From NCBI GenBank assembly GCA_021781775.1, contig JAJXWE010000033.1, positions 1-9,182 of the forward strand: a stretch of DNA of 9,182 nucleotides, written 5' to 3'. This DNA is from Pseudomonadota bacterium. Lineage in GTDB: Bacteria; Pseudomonadota; Gammaproteobacteria; Steroidobacterales; Steroidobacteraceae. Below the pieces are notes generated by a model. That model saw only the letters and a list, made by a program, of their open reading frames with translations, had not been told where the DNA came from and did no database searches. How positions within the stretch are numbered: the first letter of the stretch is position 1; every line of letters begins with the position of its first letter. Positions 6,888 to 9,182 of this stretch are shown one piece after another. The translations under genes and the position numbers were made by a program.

Positions 6888-7820
6888 TCAGAACCTCTTG
6901 TAGAAGCCGACCGACAGGCCGTGCGGCAGGATCTCGACCAGCAGCGGGATCTTGCGCTGTGTCGCCCAATAGCCGAAAGCCGTGCCGAGGGCCCAGCCGG
7001 CCAGGACATCAGATTGCCAGTGTCCTTGGCTCTTCATCCGCCCGTAGCCGTCGTACAGTGGCAGCAGTTCCAGGGCCCAGATCCACGGGTGCTCGTGGCG
7101 ATAGTCGAGAATGAAGGGTGTGACGAAGCTCGCTTGCAGCGTGACCTCGCCGCTCGGGAAGCTCTGATCGCCATGACCCGAAAAAAACGCGTTTGGCCCC
7201 CGGTTCTGATAAGGCCGAGCGCGGCTGAAGGTGAACTTCAGGACCTGGGCCGCCGCACCGGCGAACACCGATGCATCGGCCGCCTGCCAGAAGGTGTGGC
7301 CGAGACCCTTGTGATTACCCAGAAAGAGCGCGCCGGCGGCCTCTGCCGCCACCGTGCCGTACTCGAGGCCCAATTGCTTCGAGCGTGCGAAGATGCCGTT
7401 GTTGTCTTGCCTCTTAAGCGGGTAATCGATGCCGAAGGGCCCGTGACTGGTGCCCTCGTGGATGCGCATCGCGGCAAAGAATCCGACCGCCGCCGCCGTC
7501 GGCAGAACCCACCGCTTGCGCCACCACGCGTGAGCGCCGAGGCGCAGCGTGGGCGCCACCGTTGCCGGTGCTGACGAAGTCGTGCCGGCCGATGACTCGC
7601 CGTCGGTCCGTCTGCCGGCGGCGCCGGCCCGGATTGGGGCGGCGAGCAGCAGCAGGATGAGCGGTGCGCTCATCGGGCACGACGAGCGAAGCGGGCGCCG
7701 GTGCCCCGATCGGTCGCCGTGCGCGCCTCGTGTTGTGCGCCAGCGCGGCGCGATGGTCCGGTAATCCCCGTCTGATGCCGGGCGGCTCAGATGATATGCC
7801 GTGAGTGGCAATGTCTTCAT
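6888..7820 (-). CDS. PAP2-family phosphatase with a non-standard signature 2
   Basis: This is a 310-residue protein if it starts at 7820, where GAGGA sits eight bases upstream. An in-frame ATG at 7673 (residue 50) opens a hydrophobic signal-like segment (51-69) and would give a 261-residue exported protein, but it has no visible Shine-Dalgarno. The first 49 residues are Arg/Ser-rich and may not be translated. PAP2 signature 1 is intact: K195, six residues, then R202-P203. Signature 3 is intact: R261, H267 and D271 in GRMKSQGHWQSD. Signature 2 reads PSGE (222-225), with Glu where the acid-base His of PSGH is expected. A His lies just upstream in FFSGHGDQ. It would be a membrane or periplasmic lipid phosphatase if active. 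It is downstream of cytochrome b561 on the same strand and abuts the second PAP2 gene. Confidence 0.85.
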   Translation of the reverse strand: MKTLPLTAYHLSRPASDGDYRTIAPRWRTTRGAHGDRSGHRRPLRSSCPMSAPLILLLLAAPIRAGAAGRRTDGESSAGTTSSAPATVAPTLRLGAHAWWRKRWVLPTAAAVGFFAAMRIHEGTSHGPFGIDYPLKRQDNNGIFARSKQLGLEYGTVAAEAAGALFLGNHKGLGHTFWQAADASVFAGAAAQVLKFTFSRARPYQNRGPNAFFSGHGDQSFPSGEVTLQASFVTPFILDYRHEHPWIWALELLPLYDGYGRMKSQGHWQSDVLAGWALGTAFGYWATQRKIPLLVEILPHGLSVGFYKRF

Positions 7821-7887
7821 GACAGCGGTCCTCGCAGGATAGCCTGTTCCCCTCGCTCACCTCGTCCCGTGGGTATCTGCGGCCGGC

Positions 7888-8448
7888 TTACCAGCCGGGC
7901 AGCATGCGCCCGAGCACCGTGTCGCGCTTGACCAGCCTGTGGTACAGCGCCGCGCCGACATGCACGGCGATCAGTCCGATCAGGATCCAGTACAGCGCGC
8001 CCGCGTGCACGTCCCCCAGCAGAAATCCGATCCGCTTGCCCTCCGGCACGAGCGCCGGCAGCGGTACAACGCCAAATCCCCGTACCGGCCAGCCGCGGGC
8101 GGATGCGGATGCCCAGCCCGCGAGCGGCATGAGAATCAGTGCCAGGTACAGCGCGACATGCGTCAGTCCGGCCAGCCGCTGCTGCCGCACCGGCAGCGGC
8201 GGTGCGGGCGGCGCGCGGTGCGTCAGGCGCCAGACGATGCGCAGCACGATGAGCAGCAACAGGCCGCTGCCGAGCGCCAGGTGGATTTTGATCATCGTGC
8301 CGAGCGGCGTACCGCGATGAATCGAGGGCATCACGGAGCCGATGATGTATTCGGCGGCAACCAGCAGTACGGTAAGCCAGTGCAGCGCGCGCGAGATCGG
8401 ATCATAAACGGCGGGACTTTTGGCTTGTGTCTCGAGAACTGCAGGCAT
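7888..8448 (-). CDS. Cytochrome b561 family protein
   Basis: This is a 186-residue integral membrane dihaem cytochrome of the bacterial b561 (CybB-like) family. Such proteins pass electrons between ubiquinol and partners such as superoxide or periplasmic redox proteins. Four helices are visible near 22-40, 53-73, 93-112 and 150-170. Haem-ligand histidines are placed as in the family: H23 (ISRALHWL), H56 (MIKIHLALG), H148 (GDVHAG) and H163 (AVHVGA), with H97 an additional membrane His. The GDVHAG/HVGAALYHRL block at the end is characteristic. The start at 8448 is chosen for its Shine-Dalgarno and family-like N-terminus. An upstream in-frame ATG at 8502 would add 18 residues and has less support. 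The two PAP2 genes follow on the same strand after a 67-base gap without an obvious terminator, so one transcript is possible. Confidence 0.9.
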   Translation of the reverse strand: MPAVLETQAKSPAVYDPISRALHWLTVLLVAAEYIIGSVMPSIHRGTPLGTMIKIHLALGSGLLLLIVLRIVWRLTHRAPPAPPLPVRQQRLAGLTHVALYLALILMPLAGWASASARGWPVRGFGVVPLPALVPEGKRIGFLLGDVHAGALYWILIGLIAVHVGAALYHRLVKRDTVLGRMLPGW

Positions 8449-8452
8449 GATG

Positions 8453-8459
8453 CCTCTCC
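8453..8459 (-). promoter_or_regulatory. Ribosome binding site of cytochrome b561
   Basis: On the minus strand GGAGAGG precedes the ATG at 8448 by four bases, which favours this start over the longer form at 8502. Confidence 0.65.
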
Positions 8460-8535
8460 GTACCAAGGACACGACGGGTCGATTGGGGCGCGAGACCTTC
8501 AATTCCGCTGGGAGCTTACGGCGACGGGCGCCGGT

Positions 8536-8545
8536 CCGCTAGCGG
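8536..8545. other. 10-base palindrome in the divergent intergenic region
   Basis: CCGCTAGCGG is a perfect palindrome 88 bases upstream of cytochrome b561 and about 146 bases upstream of the methyltransferase. It could be half of an operator between the divergent genes, or chance. The rest of 8449-8691 shows no convincing promoter for the cytochrome. Confidence 0.2.
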
Positions 8546-8656
8546 CTTGTGCGGCCCGAGGCGGGAAACGCGATTCTCGGTGATGATTGACATCTCGTTG
8601 GAGCGGGACGTGTCGGCCGAGTTCCCCGCTGCGGCGCCCGTTGAGGCCCAAACCAA

Positions 8657-8684
8657 TTGCACTCACATCATTGCTTGCTAAGCT
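8657..8684 (+). promoter_or_regulatory. Weak candidate promoter of the methyltransferase
   Basis: TTGCAC (8657-8662) and TAAGCT (8679-8684) are separated by 16 bases. The -35 matches well and the -10 only weakly (three of six). The expected transcription start is close to the ATG at 8692, which would make the message nearly leaderless. That agrees with the absence of a Shine-Dalgarno before this gene. Confidence 0.2.
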
Positions 8685-8691
8685 GCCTGCC

Positions 8692-9182
8692 ATGAGTACC
8701 TCGGACAGACAGGATTTCAACGACGCGCTGGAGCGTTGGAACGAGCGCTTCGCGCTACCGGGCTATCTGTTCGGGCTCGAGCCGAACGCCTTCCTGGTCA
8801 AGCAGAGCGCACGTCTGCGGCCCGGCTCCCGCGTTTTGTGCGTCGCGGACGGAGAGGGACGCAACAGCACGTTCCTCGCCGCCGCGGGACATGCTGTGAC
8901 CGCATTCGATCTCTCGCCCGTGGCCGTGGAAAAGGCTCGGGCCCTGGCGGCGCAGCGAGGCCTCGAGGTCGACTTTAACATTGCGGGCACCGACACCTGG
9001 GAGTGGGCCACCGAGCGGTACGATGCGGTGGCGGCAATCTTCATCCAGTTCGCGGCGCCGGCGCAGCGGCAGGCGCTGTTCGCCGGTATGTGGCGCACGC
9101 TGCGGCACGACGGGCTGCTCCTGATCCAGGGATATGCGCCGAAGCAACTCGAATACCGAACGGGTGGGCCAGGCAAGCTCTA
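8692..9182 (+). CDS. Class I SAM-dependent methyltransferase (3' end outside window)
   Basis: The first 163 residues of a cytoplasmic methyltransferase are present and the reading frame is open to the right edge. The SAM-binding motif I is VLCVADGEGRN (48-58). The acidic residue ending strand 2 is D73 in AFDLSP, followed by VAVEKARALA. The strand-4 region is DAVAAIFIQF (111-120), and motif GLLLIQGY lies at 141-148. The N-terminal RWNERF...YLFG...PN pattern and QGYAPKQLEYRTGGPG near the break resemble a widespread proteobacterial group related to TehB and thiopurine methyltransferases. The true substrate is unknown. About 30-40 residues are probably missing. The ATG at 8692 fits the family start although no Shine-Dalgarno is seen. 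An in-frame TTG at 8671 is an alternative. The gene is divergent from cytochrome b561. Confidence 0.85.
   Translation, partial: MSTSDRQDFNDALERWNERFALPGYLFGLEPNAFLVKQSARLRPGSRVLCVADGEGRNSTFLAAAGHAVTAFDLSPVAVEKARALAAQRGLEVDFNIAGTDTWEWATERYDAVAAIFIQFAAPAQRQALFAGMWRTLRHDGLLLIQGYAPKQLEYRTGGPGKL

Noticed and set aside
8587..8592. Perfect TTGACA -35 hexamer in the divergent region
   Set aside because: No acceptable -10 occurs 15-19 bases downstream (the sequence there is GC-rich).

Overview
The window is a GC-rich stretch of a chromosome, probably from a proteobacterium. The Gram-negative assignment rests on a type II lipobox on a PAP2-family protein, a Sec signal peptide, a cytochrome b561 and Shine-Dalgarno sequences of the usual type. 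I cannot name the genus. There are seven complete genes and one gene cut by the right edge. I see no rRNA, tRNA, CRISPR array, insertion sequence or integrase. The content looks like ordinary chromosomal metabolism and transport rather than a mobile island.

Left half, plus strand: an APC-superfamily amino acid permease (48-1685), a YdbC/PdxI-like aldo/keto reductase (1846-2688), an exported aromatic-rich protein with a Met/His/Arg-rich repeat tail (2936-3691), and a P1B-type metal-transporting ATPase carrying a C-terminal hemerythrin-like domain (3722-6037). The last two are 30 bases apart and probably co-transcribed. The ATPase has the TPC membrane motif of the P1B-5 (Ni/Fe) group, so its neighbour may be a periplasmic partner, but that is inference.

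Right half, minus strand: a cytochrome b561 (8448-7888) is followed by two PAP2-family phosphatases (7820-6888 and 6887-6078). The stop codon of the first phosphatase touches the GTG start of the second, which suggests translational coupling. Each of the two lacks a different residue of the PAP2 signature. The ATPase and the second phosphatase converge with 40 bases between them. A SAM-dependent methyltransferase (8692 to the edge) is divergent from the cytochrome.

The least explained items are a 16-base near-palindrome that occurs on both sides of the aldo/keto reductase (14 of 16 bases identical), the repeat-tailed exported protein beside the metal ATPase, and the complementary signature defects of the PAP2 pair. 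No clearly new multi-gene system is visible. Intergenic gaps are all under 300 bases.
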